From assembly GCF_010730745.1 (NCBI RefSeq), contig NZ_AP022615.1, positions 1,178,001 through 1,242,000 on the forward strand: a stretch of DNA of 64,000 nucleotides. Direction: 5' to 3'. This document shows, piece by piece, positions 32,230 to 40,494 of the stretch. Position 1 is the first letter of the stretch. Each line of letters opens with the position of its first letter. The notes beneath the pieces were generated by a model. The model was given only the letters and a program-made list of their open reading frames with translations, had not been told where the DNA came from and did no database searches. Position numbers and translations under genes: made by a program. This DNA is from Mycobacterium heidelbergense. GTDB lineage: Bacteria; Actinomycetota; Actinomycetes; Mycobacteriales; Mycobacteriaceae.

Positions 32230-33072
32230 TTACCGCGAGTGCTTCTTGCCGGTGCGCCGGCGCCGGACGATGAGCTTGTTACTGGCCTTGTTGGGATGAC
32301 GGGTGCGGCCCTCGGGCTTACCCCACGGGCTGACCGGGTGGCGGCCACCCGAGGTCTTACCCTCACCACCGCCGTGCGGGTGATCGACCGGGTTCATGAC
32401 CACGCCGCGGACCGACGGGCGCTTGCCCTTCCACCGCATCCGACCGGCCTTGCCCCAGTTGATGTTTGCCTGCTCGGCGTTGCCCACCTCGCCGACGGTC
32501 GCGCGGCAGCGCACATCGACGCGGCGGATCTCCCCACTGGGCATCCGCAGCGACGCGTAGCTGCCCTCCTTGCCGAGCAGCTGGATGCTCGAGCCGGCCG
32601 ATCGCGCGAGCTTGGCGCCGCCACCCGGCCGCAGCTCCACGGCGTGCACCAGGGTACCGGCCGGGATGTTGCGCAGCGGCAGGTTGTTGCCCGGCTTGAT
32701 GTCGGCGTTGGCGCCCGACTCCACCACGTCACCCTGCGAGAGACCAAGCGGGGCAACGATGTAGCGCTTTTCGCCGTCCAGGTAGTGCAGCAGCGCGATG
32801 TTGGCGGTGCGGTTCGGGTCGTACTCGATGTGCGCGACCTTGGCGTTGACGCCGTCCTTGTCGTTGCGGCGGAAGTCGATCACCCGGTAGGCGCGCTTGT
32901 GCCCACCACCCTTGTGCCGGGTGGTGATCCTGCCGTGCGCGTTGCGCCCACCATGACCGTGCAGCGGGCGCACCAACGACTTCTCCGGTTCCGACCGGGT
33001 GATCTCGGCGAAATCGGACACGCTGGCGCCGCGGCGACCCGGGGTCGTCGGCTTGTACTTACGAATTGCCAT
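32230..33072 (-). CDS. rplB: 50S ribosomal protein L2 (uL2)
   Basis: A 280-aa protein near the peptidyl-transferase centre. It starts MAIRKYKPTTPGRRGASVSD, contains GRNAHGRITTRHKGGGHKRAYRVIDF and ends with RGVVMNPVDHPHGGGEGKTSGGRHPVSPWG. The HGGGEG motif holds the conserved His of L2. It lies between rplW and rpsS with short gaps. Confidence 0.98.
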   Translation of the reverse strand: MAIRKYKPTTPGRRGASVSDFAEITRSEPEKSLVRPLHGHGGRNAHGRITTRHKGGGHKRAYRVIDFRRNDKDGVNAKVAHIEYDPNRTANIALLHYLDGEKRYIVAPLGLSQGDVVESGANADIKPGNNLPLRNIPAGTLVHAVELRPGGGAKLARSAGSSIQLLGKEGSYASLRMPSGEIRRVDVRCRATVGEVGNAEQANINWGKAGRMRWKGKRPSVRGVVMNPVDHPHGGGEGKTSGGRHPVSPWGKPEGRTRHPNKASNKLIVRRRRTGKKHSR

Positions 33073-33088
33073 GTCTAATCAGGTCTTT

Positions 33089-33391
33089 CTAGCTCGGTGC
33101 CCCGAAGAGGTCGATCGGCTTGCTTCCCGGCGCCAGGGTGACGATCGCGCGCTTGGTGCTCTTGCGCTTGCCGAATCCCGTCCGGGTGCGCTTGCGCTTG
33201 CCCTGCCGGTTCGCGGTGTTCACCGACGCGACCTTGACGGAGAAGATCTTCTCGACAGCGATCTTGATCTGCGTCTTGTTCGAGTCGGGGTGCACCACGA
33301 ACGTGTAGACGTTGTCGTCGAGCAGCGCGTAGGACTTCTCGGAGATGACCGGCGCCAGGATGATGTCGCGGGGGTCAGCGATGGTCGCCAT
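33089..33391 (-). CDS. rplW: 50S ribosomal protein L23 (uL23)
   Basis: A 100-aa exit-tunnel protein that docks trigger factor and SRP. It starts MATIADPRDIILAPVISEKSY, followed by VYTFVVHPDSNKTQIKIAVEKIF and NTANRQGKRKRTRTGFGKR. Its ATG overlaps the rplD TGA by one base (TGATG). Confidence 0.97.
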   Translation of the reverse strand: MATIADPRDIILAPVISEKSYALLDDNVYTFVVHPDSNKTQIKIAVEKIFSVKVASVNTANRQGKRKRTRTGFGKRKSTKRAIVTLAPGSKPIDLFGAPS

Positions 33392-34056
33392 CAGGCCGAA
33401 ACCTCCTCGGCGGTCGTCGTATTGGCCGCTATGTAGGCGCCCAGCGCCTCGACGCTGAACACCACGTCATCGGAGCGCAGCACGTCGTAGGTGTTGAGCT
33501 GGTCGGGCGCCAGGACGTGCACGCCGGGCAGGTTGCGCACGCTGTTCGCACCGGTCTCATCGGTGCGGCCGATGACCACCAGCACCTGCTTGCGATCGGT
33601 CAGCGTGCCCAGAAACGCCCTGGCGCTCTTGGTCGAAGGGGTCTGACCCGCGACCAACTCGGTAACCGCGTGGATGCGCCCGTTGCGCGCGCGGTCGGAC
33701 AGCGCCCCACGCAGTGCCGCGGCGATCATCTTCTTCGGCGTGCGCTGGCTGTAGTCGCGCGGCTTGGGGCCGTGCACGACGCCACCGCCGGTGAACTGCG
33801 GGGCCCGCGTCGAACCCTGACGGGCGCGTCCGGTTCCCTTCTGCCGGTAGGGCTTGCGTCCGCCGCCGCTGACCTCGCCGCGCGTCTTGGTCGAGTGCGT
33901 ACCCTGGCGGGCCGCCGCGCGCTGCGCGGTGACCACCTGATGCATCAGCGCGACATTGGCCTCGGCGTCGAACAACTCGGCCGGCAGCTCGATGGAACCG
34001 TCGACCTTGCCGTCCGGCGTCTTGACGTCAATCTTGAGGGCGTTCTTGGCTGCCAT
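33391..34056 (-). CDS. rplD: 50S ribosomal protein L4 (uL4)
   Basis: A 221-aa protein with the tunnel-loop sequence STKTRGEVSGGGRKPYRQKGTGRARQGSTRAPQFTGGGVVHGPKPRDYSQ. It starts MAAKNALKIDVKTPDGKVDGS. Its stop overlaps rplW and its ATG overlaps the rplC TAA (TAATG). In enterobacteria L4 autoregulates the S10 operon; no such leader structure was identified here. Confidence 0.97.
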   Translation of the reverse strand: MAAKNALKIDVKTPDGKVDGSIELPAELFDAEANVALMHQVVTAQRAAARQGTHSTKTRGEVSGGGRKPYRQKGTGRARQGSTRAPQFTGGGVVHGPKPRDYSQRTPKKMIAAALRGALSDRARNGRIHAVTELVAGQTPSTKSARAFLGTLTDRKQVLVVIGRTDETGANSVRNLPGVHVLAPDQLNTYDVLRSDDVVFSVEALGAYIAANTTTAEEVSA

Positions 34057-34709
34057 TACTTCTCACCTCGTTTGACCGCGTTGCGGACCATCACGAGTCC
34101 ACCGGTGCGCCCGGGGACCGCGCCCTTGATCAGCAGCACGCCGTTCTCGGCATCGACCTTGTGCACCAACAGGTTCTGGACGGTCACCCGGTCGTTGCCC
34201 ATCCGGCCGGCCATCCGGGTGCCCTTGAAGACCCGCGCCGGAGTGGCGCAGCCGCCGATCGAACCCGGGCGGCGGTGCACCGCCTGCGCGCCGTGGCTGG
34301 CGCCCTGCCCGCGAAAGCCGTGCCGCTTCATGGTGCCGGCGAAGCCCTTCCCCTTGGAGGTGCCGGTCACGTCGACATAGCTGCCGTCGGCGAAGATCTC
34401 GGCCGTCAGCTCCTGACCGACCTCGTATTCGGCCGCGGCGTCCGGGGTCTCCAGCCGCAACTCGGCCAGGTACCGGCGGGGGTTCACGCCCGCGGCGGCG
34501 TACTGGCCGGTCACCGGCTTGTTGACCTTGCGGGGGCTGATCTCGCCGTAGGCCAGCTGCACCGCGCTGTAGCCGTCACGCTCCGGGGTGCGGATGCGCG
34601 TCACCACGTTCGGCCCCGCCTTGACCACCGTCACCGGCACAACCCTGTTGTTCTCGTCGAATACCTGCGTCATGCCCAGCTTGGTGCCCAGCAGGCCTTG
34701 TCTTGCCAT
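34056..34709 (-). CDS. rplC: 50S ribosomal protein L3 (uL3)
   Basis: A 217-aa protein starting MARQGLLGTKLGMTQVFDEN, with the conserved GFAGTMKRHGFRGQGASHGAQAVHRRPGSIGGCATPARVFKGTRMAGRMG. It is required for early assembly and peptidyl-transferase centre structure. It lies 14 nt downstream of rpsJ and overlaps the rplD start by one base. Confidence 0.97.
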   Translation of the reverse strand: MARQGLLGTKLGMTQVFDENNRVVPVTVVKAGPNVVTRIRTPERDGYSAVQLAYGEISPRKVNKPVTGQYAAAGVNPRRYLAELRLETPDAAAEYEVGQELTAEIFADGSYVDVTGTSKGKGFAGTMKRHGFRGQGASHGAQAVHRRPGSIGGCATPARVFKGTRMAGRMGNDRVTVQNLLVHKVDAENGVLLIKGAVPGRTGGLVMVRNAVKRGEK

Positions 34710-34723
34710 GAGTTCTGGATCTC

Positions 34724-35029
34724 CTACTGGATGTTGACGTCGACGCTGGCCGGAAGGTCGATGCGCATCAGCGCGTCAACGGTCTTCGGCGTGGGGTCCA
34801 GGATGTCGATCAACCGCTTGTGCGTGCGCATCTCGAAGTGCTCCCGCGAGTCCTTGTACTTATGCGGGGAGCGGATGACGCAATACACGTTCTTCTCGGT
34901 CGGCAGCGGCACCGGACCCACGACGCTGGCACCCGTGCGGACGACGGTCTCGACGATCTTGCGCGCCGACGCGTCGATGGCCTCATGGTCGTAGGCCTTA
35001 AGCCTGATGCGGATCTTCTGTCCCGCCAC
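34724..35029 (-). CDS. rpsJ: 30S ribosomal protein S10 (uS10, NusE)
   Basis: A 101-aa protein, MAGQKIRIRLKAYDHEAIDAS, with PLPTEKNVYCVIRSPHKYKDSREHFEMRTHKRLID. It acts in the ribosome and, as NusE, in transcription antitermination. The GTG at 35029 has GGAGAAA upstream and matches the family start; the longer upstream frame is non-coding. It heads the S10 operon. Confidence 0.97.
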   Translation of the reverse strand: MAGQKIRIRLKAYDHEAIDASARKIVETVVRTGASVVGPVPLPTEKNVYCVIRSPHKYKDSREHFEMRTHKRLIDILDPTPKTVDALMRIDLPASVDVNIQ

Positions 35030-35312
35030 GCTTTCTCCTACCCTCACTCCTCTTGAAGCCCGGTACCCGGGCTTGGTGCCGCCGGCGCGCTGATCGGCCG
35101 GGCCAACCTCGGGCCGGTCGAGCGTCGCGCCGGATACTGCGCCGCTGTTTACCTGTCGTGGTCCACCGGCCCCCGCGGTCGGGCGTGTCACCCTGACGCA
35201 GCCTCGGTCGCGGCCGAAATTAGTCGCTCGCCAAGGATGGGACCGGACGCGCCCGTTTGGGCGCTGGTCGTATGCCCGACCAGGCGCAAACCCGGCGCAA
35301 GGCAACCTGAAC

Positions 35313-35340
35313 AGTATGCCCTAGATCATGGCCTGAACAA
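35313..35340 (-). promoter_or_regulatory. Candidate S10-operon promoter
   Basis: Minus strand: TTGTTC (35340-35335), 16 nt, then CATACT (35318-35313). It lies about 285 nt upstream of rpsJ, leaving a long leader. A direct repeat CCTGAACA (35306 and 35332) overlaps the region. This is a pattern match only. Confidence 0.35.
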
Positions 35341-35496
35341 AATTAAGGCCAAATCTCGGGCAAACATCGCCGGCGCGGTTTCGTCGGCCGGCTAATGCCG
35401 TGGTCAGGGGACTCCCGAGGCGTCGATCACGAACGCCGGGCCGGATGCCCGGCGGCGCTGAACGTGCAGGAAACCGTCGACCGCCGCGCGCGCACA

Positions 35497-35683
35497 TTCG
35501 CGGTAGTCGATGGGGCGATCCCCTGGTCTGGGGCGGTCTCGTCGCCGGAGCGGTCCTCGCCGCGGTGTTCGGGGTATGGGCTACTCGCCCCTGATGACGG
35601 CGATGGCGTTCGGCCCTTTCATGGCCCCGGGACGCGACGGGCGGCAGCTGAGGCTGGTGCGGCGGATCGTCTCGAGCCGCTAG
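35497..35683 (+). pseudogene. Membrane-protein remnant (possibly A24 peptidase-like)
   Basis: Two frames give short protein-like stretches: WGDPLVWGGLVAGAVLAAVFGVWATRP, then MTAMAFGPFMAPGRDGRQLRL ending in a stop at 35683. Joined, they resemble the C-terminal end of prepilin-peptidase-type membrane proteins (AFGPF motif). No start or complete frame exists. The remainder of 35030-35795 shows only the promoter region and no gene. Confidence 0.25.
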
Positions 35684-35795
35684 GCGAAAGTTCACCTGAA
35701 AACGCCTCGGCGGACCCGAGTGGGCGATAACATCCGCTTGAGCGGGGTCCGTCTTGGGGGAGACGGGCGACGTCGAGGCTAGCCGGGGGAGCGGA

Positions 35796-36665
35796 ATGTC
35801 ATATGTGATCGCAGCGCCGGAGTACGTGGCAGCCGCTGCAACAGATTTGGCGAATATCGGATCCACGATCAGCGCTGCCAATTCCGCCGCGTCGGGACCA
35901 CTGTCAAGCGTGCTGCCCGCGGGCGCCGACGAGGTGTCGGCCGGCATCGCGACCCTGTTCGACGCGCACGCCCAGGCCTACCAGGCGCTCAGCGCCGCGG
36001 CGCAGGCGTTCCACGCCCAGTTTGTCCAGCTGATGAGCGCCGGCGGGGAGCAATATGCCCTCGCCGAGGCCGCCAACGCCTCGCCGCTGCAGACCGTCGG
36101 CCAGAGCGTGCTGGGCGGGAGTAATTCCCCCGGCCAGGCGATCGCGACGGCGCAACCGGTGGTGGGCGGCGCGGCATCGGCGGGTTCGGCGGTGGCGGGG
36201 GTGCCTGCGGCGACGGGCCTGGCCGGTGGTGCGACGCCGGCGGCGCCGGTCGCGGCGACGGTTGCGCCCGCGGCGACGGCACCCGTTGCCCTGGCACCGG
36301 CCGGTGCGCCGATCGCCGCGGCGCCGGCCGTGGCGCCGGCGGCCTCGGCGGCGTTGGCACCGGCCGGCACGCCGGCCGCCGCGGTGCCGGCGGCCGCGGT
36401 GCCCGCGGCGGACGTTTCTTCCGCGGCGGCCGTACCCGCATCGGCCGACGCGCCGGTGGCGACAGTTGAGGCGGAAACACCGGAACTCTCCGCAGCCTCG
36501 GCGACGCCGGCCATGCCCGTCACCACACCGCTGGCGGCGGCGCCGGCGACATCGGCGGCCTATTCCCCGGCCACGCCGCCCTACTCCCCCGCGACGGCGC
36601 CGCCCCCCAGGGAGCAACCCGCGACGGCGGTGGGGATGGACGAAATGGCGTCCTACTCAGGCTGA
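35796..36665 (+). CDS. PE-family protein with Ala/Pro-rich C-terminus
   Basis: A 289-aa protein with a canonical PE domain (residues 1-100: MSYVIAAPEYVAAAATDLAN with the Pro-Glu at 8-9, and the helical hairpin). The YxxxD/E type VII secretion signal is Y87-A-L-A-E91. The remaining 190 residues are low-complexity Ala/Pro/Val (APAGAPIAAAPAVAPAASAA) ending in SPATPPYSPATAPP. No PPE partner is adjacent. The ATG at 35796 follows GGGGAGCGGA. It is convergent with mftG, overlapping its stop by 9 bp. Confidence 0.92.
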   Translation: MSYVIAAPEYVAAAATDLANIGSTISAANSAASGPLSSVLPAGADEVSAGIATLFDAHAQAYQALSAAAQAFHAQFVQLMSAGGEQYALAEAANASPLQTVGQSVLGGSNSPGQAIATAQPVVGGAASAGSAVAGVPAATGLAGGATPAAPVAATVAPAATAPVALAPAGAPIAAAPAVAPAASAALAPAGTPAAAVPAAAVPAADVSSAAAVPASADAPVATVEAETPELSAASATPAMPVTTPLAAAPATSAAYSPATPPYSPATAPPPREQPATAVGMDEMASYSG

Positions 36666-38105
36666 TTCGCCGACGAACGCCGAGGCCCGGTGCCCGATCA
36701 TCACGATGGTCGCGTGCGGCCCGCGGCTGGTGATCGCGGGCAGGACGGAACCGTCGATCACCCAGAGGTTTTCGATGCCATGGACCCGGCAGCGCGGGTC
36801 GACGACGGCGCGCGGGTCGTTGTCGTGGCCCATCGGGGCGGTGCCACACAGGTGCTGCGATGTCGACCACGCCGGCGGCCCGACATACGCTGCGGCACCG
36901 GCCAATTCGCAGGCCAATTCGGCGCCCTGACGCAGCGCCGCGACGTCGTCGGGCTCGCTGTCGTAACGGTGCTCGATTCGGGGCGGCACGTCCGGATCCG
37001 ACGAGACCAGCGTGATGCGCCCGCGCGCCCGCGGCTGCATCAGCGCCACCCCAATGTGCGGCCAGTCGGGATGTCCCGCCGTGCCGTCACCGGTCATCGC
37101 GACGAATCCGCCCGTATACGGCCGTATCTCAAGGTTGTCGGCGGTGCTGAGCACCGCCTCCAGCACGGGCCGGGCCGGAGCCACCGTCCAATTCGTCGGC
37201 AGCACCCATTCGGGGTGGTCGCTGCAAGACGCCCCGACCGGTAGCGGCGCCAACACGGCGACGCCGGCCGCCCGCAACATCACTTCGTCTCCGACGCCGG
37301 ACAGCATCAGCAGATGCGCGGACTCGATCGCGCCGGCGCACAACACGATTCGGCCGGCGGCCAGCGTCGTCGGGCCGTGCGGCCCGATCGCGTCGACACC
37401 CACCGCCGCGGTGCCGTCGAAACGCAATCGCACCGCCCGCGTCCGCGCCACCAATCTCAGATTCGGACGTTCCAGGGCCGGAATCAGATATCCGGCGCCG
37501 GACCCGACGCGCACGCCGTCGACGATGTTGAGCGGCACGGCGCCTATCCCCGAAACCGGCTCGGCGCCGCAGTCATTGAGGTCGGCGATCCACCCGAATC
37601 CGGCACGCTCGGCGGCGGCGATGAATCGCTGTGTGGTTCCGGTCATTTCGCGGGTTCGGCGAACCAGGATGGGACCGTCATCGCCATGGGCGGGGCCGTC
37701 GAAATCCAGGTCGGTCTCGATGGCACGGAAGCTGCCGATCACATCGGACCATGCCCATCCGGGCAGTGCGGCGCGATCGAAATCGCGCGGCAACGCGCGG
37801 CAGAAGTAGCCGCCGTTGATCGCGCCCGAACCACCGACCGTCGCGCCACGCACGATCGGGAACCGGCGGGCGGGCCGTTCGGTGAGCCGGGTCTGATAAC
37901 GCCGCACCAGCGGGCTGTCGACCCCGATCGGCAATTGCAATCCGTTGGCGGTCAACCCCAGCAATCCCGGATCGGCCAGTGCGGGCCCCGCCTCGAGGAC
38001 GGTCACGGCGCAGCCGGGGTCGGCGGAAAGACGTTCGGCAACAACCGATCCAGCGCTGCCGGCGCCCACGATCAGCACATCGCTGCGCGGCACGGCTTCG
38101 GTCAA
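36657..38105 (-). CDS. mftG: Mycofactocin system GMC oxidoreductase MftG
   Basis: A FAD-dependent GMC-family oxidoreductase thought to reoxidise mycofactocinol and pass electrons to respiration. DVLIVGAGSAGSVVAERLS is the FAD-binding GxGxxG motif and IVRGATVGGSGAINGGYFCR the GMC signature. The C-terminus has STSQHLCGTAPMG and WVIDGSVLPAITSRGPHATIVMIGHRAS with the usual active-site His. The start is the TTG at 38105 or the GTG at 38093, 8 or 20 nt after the mftF stop. It is the last gene of the mft operon. Confidence 0.92.
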   Translation of the reverse strand: MTEAVPRSDVLIVGAGSAGSVVAERLSADPGCAVTVLEAGPALADPGLLGLTANGLQLPIGVDSPLVRRYQTRLTERPARRFPIVRGATVGGSGAINGGYFCRALPRDFDRAALPGWAWSDVIGSFRAIETDLDFDGPAHGDDGPILVRRTREMTGTTQRFIAAAERAGFGWIADLNDCGAEPVSGIGAVPLNIVDGVRVGSGAGYLIPALERPNLRLVARTRAVRLRFDGTAAVGVDAIGPHGPTTLAAGRIVLCAGAIESAHLLMLSGVGDEVMLRAAGVAVLAPLPVGASCSDHPEWVLPTNWTVAPARPVLEAVLSTADNLEIRPYTGGFVAMTGDGTAGHPDWPHIGVALMQPRARGRITLVSSDPDVPPRIEHRYDSEPDDVAALRQGAELACELAGAAAYVGPPAWSTSQHLCGTAPMGHDNDPRAVVDPRCRVHGIENLWVIDGSVLPAITSRGPHATIVMIGHRASAFVGESA

Positions 38106-38113
38106 GGCGGCGG

Positions 38114-39526
38114 CTAGCTCCGAATCTGCGGTTTGAGCGCGCGCACGTTGCGCTCGCGCACCACGCCCCGCCACAGCCCGAGGCCGTAGGCCAGGTCGTC
38201 GACGCGCTTGAGCACCAGGTAGGTCAGCAGCCCGATCGGCTCGGCATCGTCGCCGGTCGCATCGCGGCGGTGCAGCCAGTCCACCACCCCGTCCATGACG
38301 GCCGCCACCAGCACGACCCGTCTGCAGTGACGCGACAGGACGGCCGCGAGCAACGCCAGCGGCCAGTAATGGCGGCAGAGGGCCGACGCCAGCTGCATCG
38401 CCGCCGACCATAGACCGCGGGCCGCAATCACGACGACATCCCAGAGTGAGGTTTCGGCGCTTCGCATGGCCTTGGCGATCCGCCGGCCCGTCAGGAGGGC
38501 GATCATCAGGGAAGCGAGTCGGCTGAGGCTCGTCCCCAGGGCCACGAGAATCCAGGTCATCAGCGCCCAGCCGGAGATCACCACCGGCGCCGTCTTGTCC
38601 GGGTGGCGCGCGGACAGCGGAGCCGCCGAGCCGCCATAGAACGCCTTGCGCGCGAGCCAATCCCGTAATTCGGTGCGGTGGTCGTGGGCGACCTGGGCAA
38701 TCGGCTCGTAGCGGAGCCGGGCGCCCGCCTCGATGAGCCGCCAGCACAGGTCGACGTCCTCACCGGATGGCATGGTCTCGTCGAACCCGCCGACGTCGCG
38801 GATGGCCGAGCAGCGACAGATGATGGCGGCGCTGGGAACGTAGGACACCGTGCTGTGGGGCAACACCGGGGCCTCGCGCTCCCCCAGGTCCAGCGACGAG
38901 TGCACCGCCTCATAACGCGCGACCACATTCTCGCTGTGCGACAGGCCGACGATGCGCGGTGCGACGAGGGCGACGGTGGGATCGCAGAAGTGACCGAGCA
39001 GGGCCTCGAGCCAGCCCCGGCGCGGCGTGACGTCGGAGTCCAGGAACGCGACGAACCCGGTCGTGCAGGCGGCCAGCCCGGTGTTGCGCGCCGCCCCCGG
39101 ACCCTTGCTGCGGGAATGGCGCAGCACCTCGATGTCGCAGTGTGCGCCGACGAAGTCGTTGGGTTCAATCGGGGGAGACGAACCGTCGTCCACCACGATG
39201 ACGCGCAATCCGCGCAGCGAGCTCACCAGCCGCCGCACGCCGGAAACGTTGTCGCGCACCGGGATTACCACGGTCACGTCGCGGTGCGACGGGCCGCCGG
39301 CCGGCCGGGGATGAGCCACGGTGGCGTCCAGCAGGGTGCGGGCCAGCTGCGCGCTGACGTCGTCGCGGACCTTCAGCCGGCCGTCGGACAACATGCTCTG
39401 GGCGGCGGGAGCCAACTTCAGCAGGCGCGTCGGTGACCCACCCAGCAGGGCCGAGCCGTCGCCGAGCACCCGCACGCGGCGGTCGACCTGGACGGCGAAC
39501 CCGTCCGGTAGCCGGGGGGCGGTCAT
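38114..39526 (-). CDS. mftF: Mycofactocin glycosyltransferase MftF
   Basis: A 470-aa GT2-family enzyme that adds the oligoglucose chain to premycofactocin. An N-terminal domain of about 90 residues is followed by the GT-A fold VTVVIPVRDNVSGVRRLV, VIVVDDGSSPP, GAARNTGLAACTTGFVAFLDSDV (DxD-like) and GGFDETMPSGEDVDLCWRL. Hydrophobic segments near the C-terminus (VISGWALMTWILVALGTSL and others) suggest membrane association. The ATG at 39526 overlaps the mftE stop (ATGA). Confidence 0.94.
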   Translation of the reverse strand: MTAPRLPDGFAVQVDRRVRVLGDGSALLGGSPTRLLKLAPAAQSMLSDGRLKVRDDVSAQLARTLLDATVAHPRPAGGPSHRDVTVVIPVRDNVSGVRRLVSSLRGLRVIVVDDGSSPPIEPNDFVGAHCDIEVLRHSRSKGPGAARNTGLAACTTGFVAFLDSDVTPRRGWLEALLGHFCDPTVALVAPRIVGLSHSENVVARYEAVHSSLDLGEREAPVLPHSTVSYVPSAAIICRCSAIRDVGGFDETMPSGEDVDLCWRLIEAGARLRYEPIAQVAHDHRTELRDWLARKAFYGGSAAPLSARHPDKTAPVVISGWALMTWILVALGTSLSRLASLMIALLTGRRIAKAMRSAETSLWDVVVIAARGLWSAAMQLASALCRHYWPLALLAAVLSRHCRRVVLVAAVMDGVVDWLHRRDATGDDAEPIGLLTYLVLKRVDDLAYGLGLWRGVVRERNVRALKPQIRS

Positions 39527-40254
39527 GTCAGCATCCCGTCGGGCCCGGGTGACCACCGGGCGACTCGACGGACGCATTCGTCGACCATCCCCGCGACGAT
39601 GCGCGTGCCCTCGGCGGCGGTCGCGGTGGTCGGGTCTCCCAGCACGCCCACCCGGCTGACCGCCGCGACTCCCCCGCGACGCATCGACGGGAGCAATTCG
39701 GCCAACGGCGCCCGATTACCGGGGAGCCATCGATCAGTCAACACATCGGCCGGCGAGATATGCAGCAACACTGATGTTTCGGTATGGCCGGCGTGGGCGT
39801 CGCCGCCGGGGGCGACGCAGGGGCACCATCCGGCGTCCCGGCCTTCGGCGCGCAGTCGTCGCACCGCGGTGCCCAACGCGTCGACGTTGCCGCCGTGGCC
39901 GTTGACGAAGACCAGGCGCCGGGCCCAGCAGGCCGCCGACCTGCCGTACTCCACCAGGAGCATCGTCAGGGCTTCGGTGCCGATGGAGATCGTTCCGGCG
40001 AAGTCGTGGTGCTCGCCGCTGGCCCCGTAGGCGATGGCCGGTGCCACCAACCAGTCGTGCTCAAGGCGGGCCCTCGCCCCGCGGGCGACCGCGGTCGCGA
40101 TCCGGGTGTCGGTGTCCAACGGCAGGTGCGGACCGTGTTGTTCGGTCGACCCCAGCGGGATCATTATCGACGGCGAGGCACTTGATAACTGGCTCGATGT
40201 CGCCGTTCCTAATTCGCCGAGTACGGGCACTGGCTGATGGTAGGACGAATTCAC
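39523..40254 (-). CDS. mftE: Mycofactocin precursor peptidase MftE
   Basis: A 243-aa creatininase-family metallopeptidase that releases the Val-Tyr-derived moiety from modified MftA. Metal ligands lie in PLGSTEQHGPHLPLDTDT (E38, H40 and D49 region), in FVNGHGGNVDAL and in GDAHAGHTETSVLL. The GTG at 40254 gives MNSSYHQPVP, matching M. tuberculosis Rv0695. In this genome it is separated from mftD by the inverted DUF222/HNH gene and must have its own promoter in 40255-40494 or depend on readthrough. Confidence 0.93.
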   Translation of the reverse strand: MNSSYHQPVPVLGELGTATSSQLSSASPSIMIPLGSTEQHGPHLPLDTDTRIATAVARGARARLEHDWLVAPAIAYGASGEHHDFAGTISIGTEALTMLLVEYGRSAACWARRLVFVNGHGGNVDALGTAVRRLRAEGRDAGWCPCVAPGGDAHAGHTETSVLLHISPADVLTDRWLPGNRAPLAELLPSMRRGGVAAVSRVGVLGDPTTATAAEGTRIVAGMVDECVRRVARWSPGPDGMLT

Positions 40255-40494
40255 CTGGCGTGCACCAATTGTTGACCCTCCAAAGTAAATTTTTTTCTGG
40301 CTTGTTCATCGACGGGTCGAAATGCGGCTCGTCCGTCACGGTTGCCACGCGAGTACCAAATTTTTCCGACGGCTTTGGCGCCGTGACCCGGCACCCGTGA
40401 CGATCTATCCACAAATCCCATTCCATCCACAGCTTCCCCGCCGGTTCCTCGTCGGGGCGACTGCCGTCATCCGAAAGCCATTAGGGTCGAAAGC
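40255..40494. other. AT-richer spacer between mftE and the HNH gene
   Basis: A 240-bp divergent intergenic region with a run of seven T at about 40290. It must hold the promoter of the HNH gene and probably a new promoter for mftEFG. GGAGGG occurs on the mftE strand about 25 nt before its start. No clear -35/-10 pair, repeat or gene was found. Confidence 0.4.

Noticed and set aside
36055..36930. Arg-rich frame overlapping the PE C-terminus
   Set aside because: Frame-shifted reading of the Ala/Pro-rich repeat region, with no start signal.
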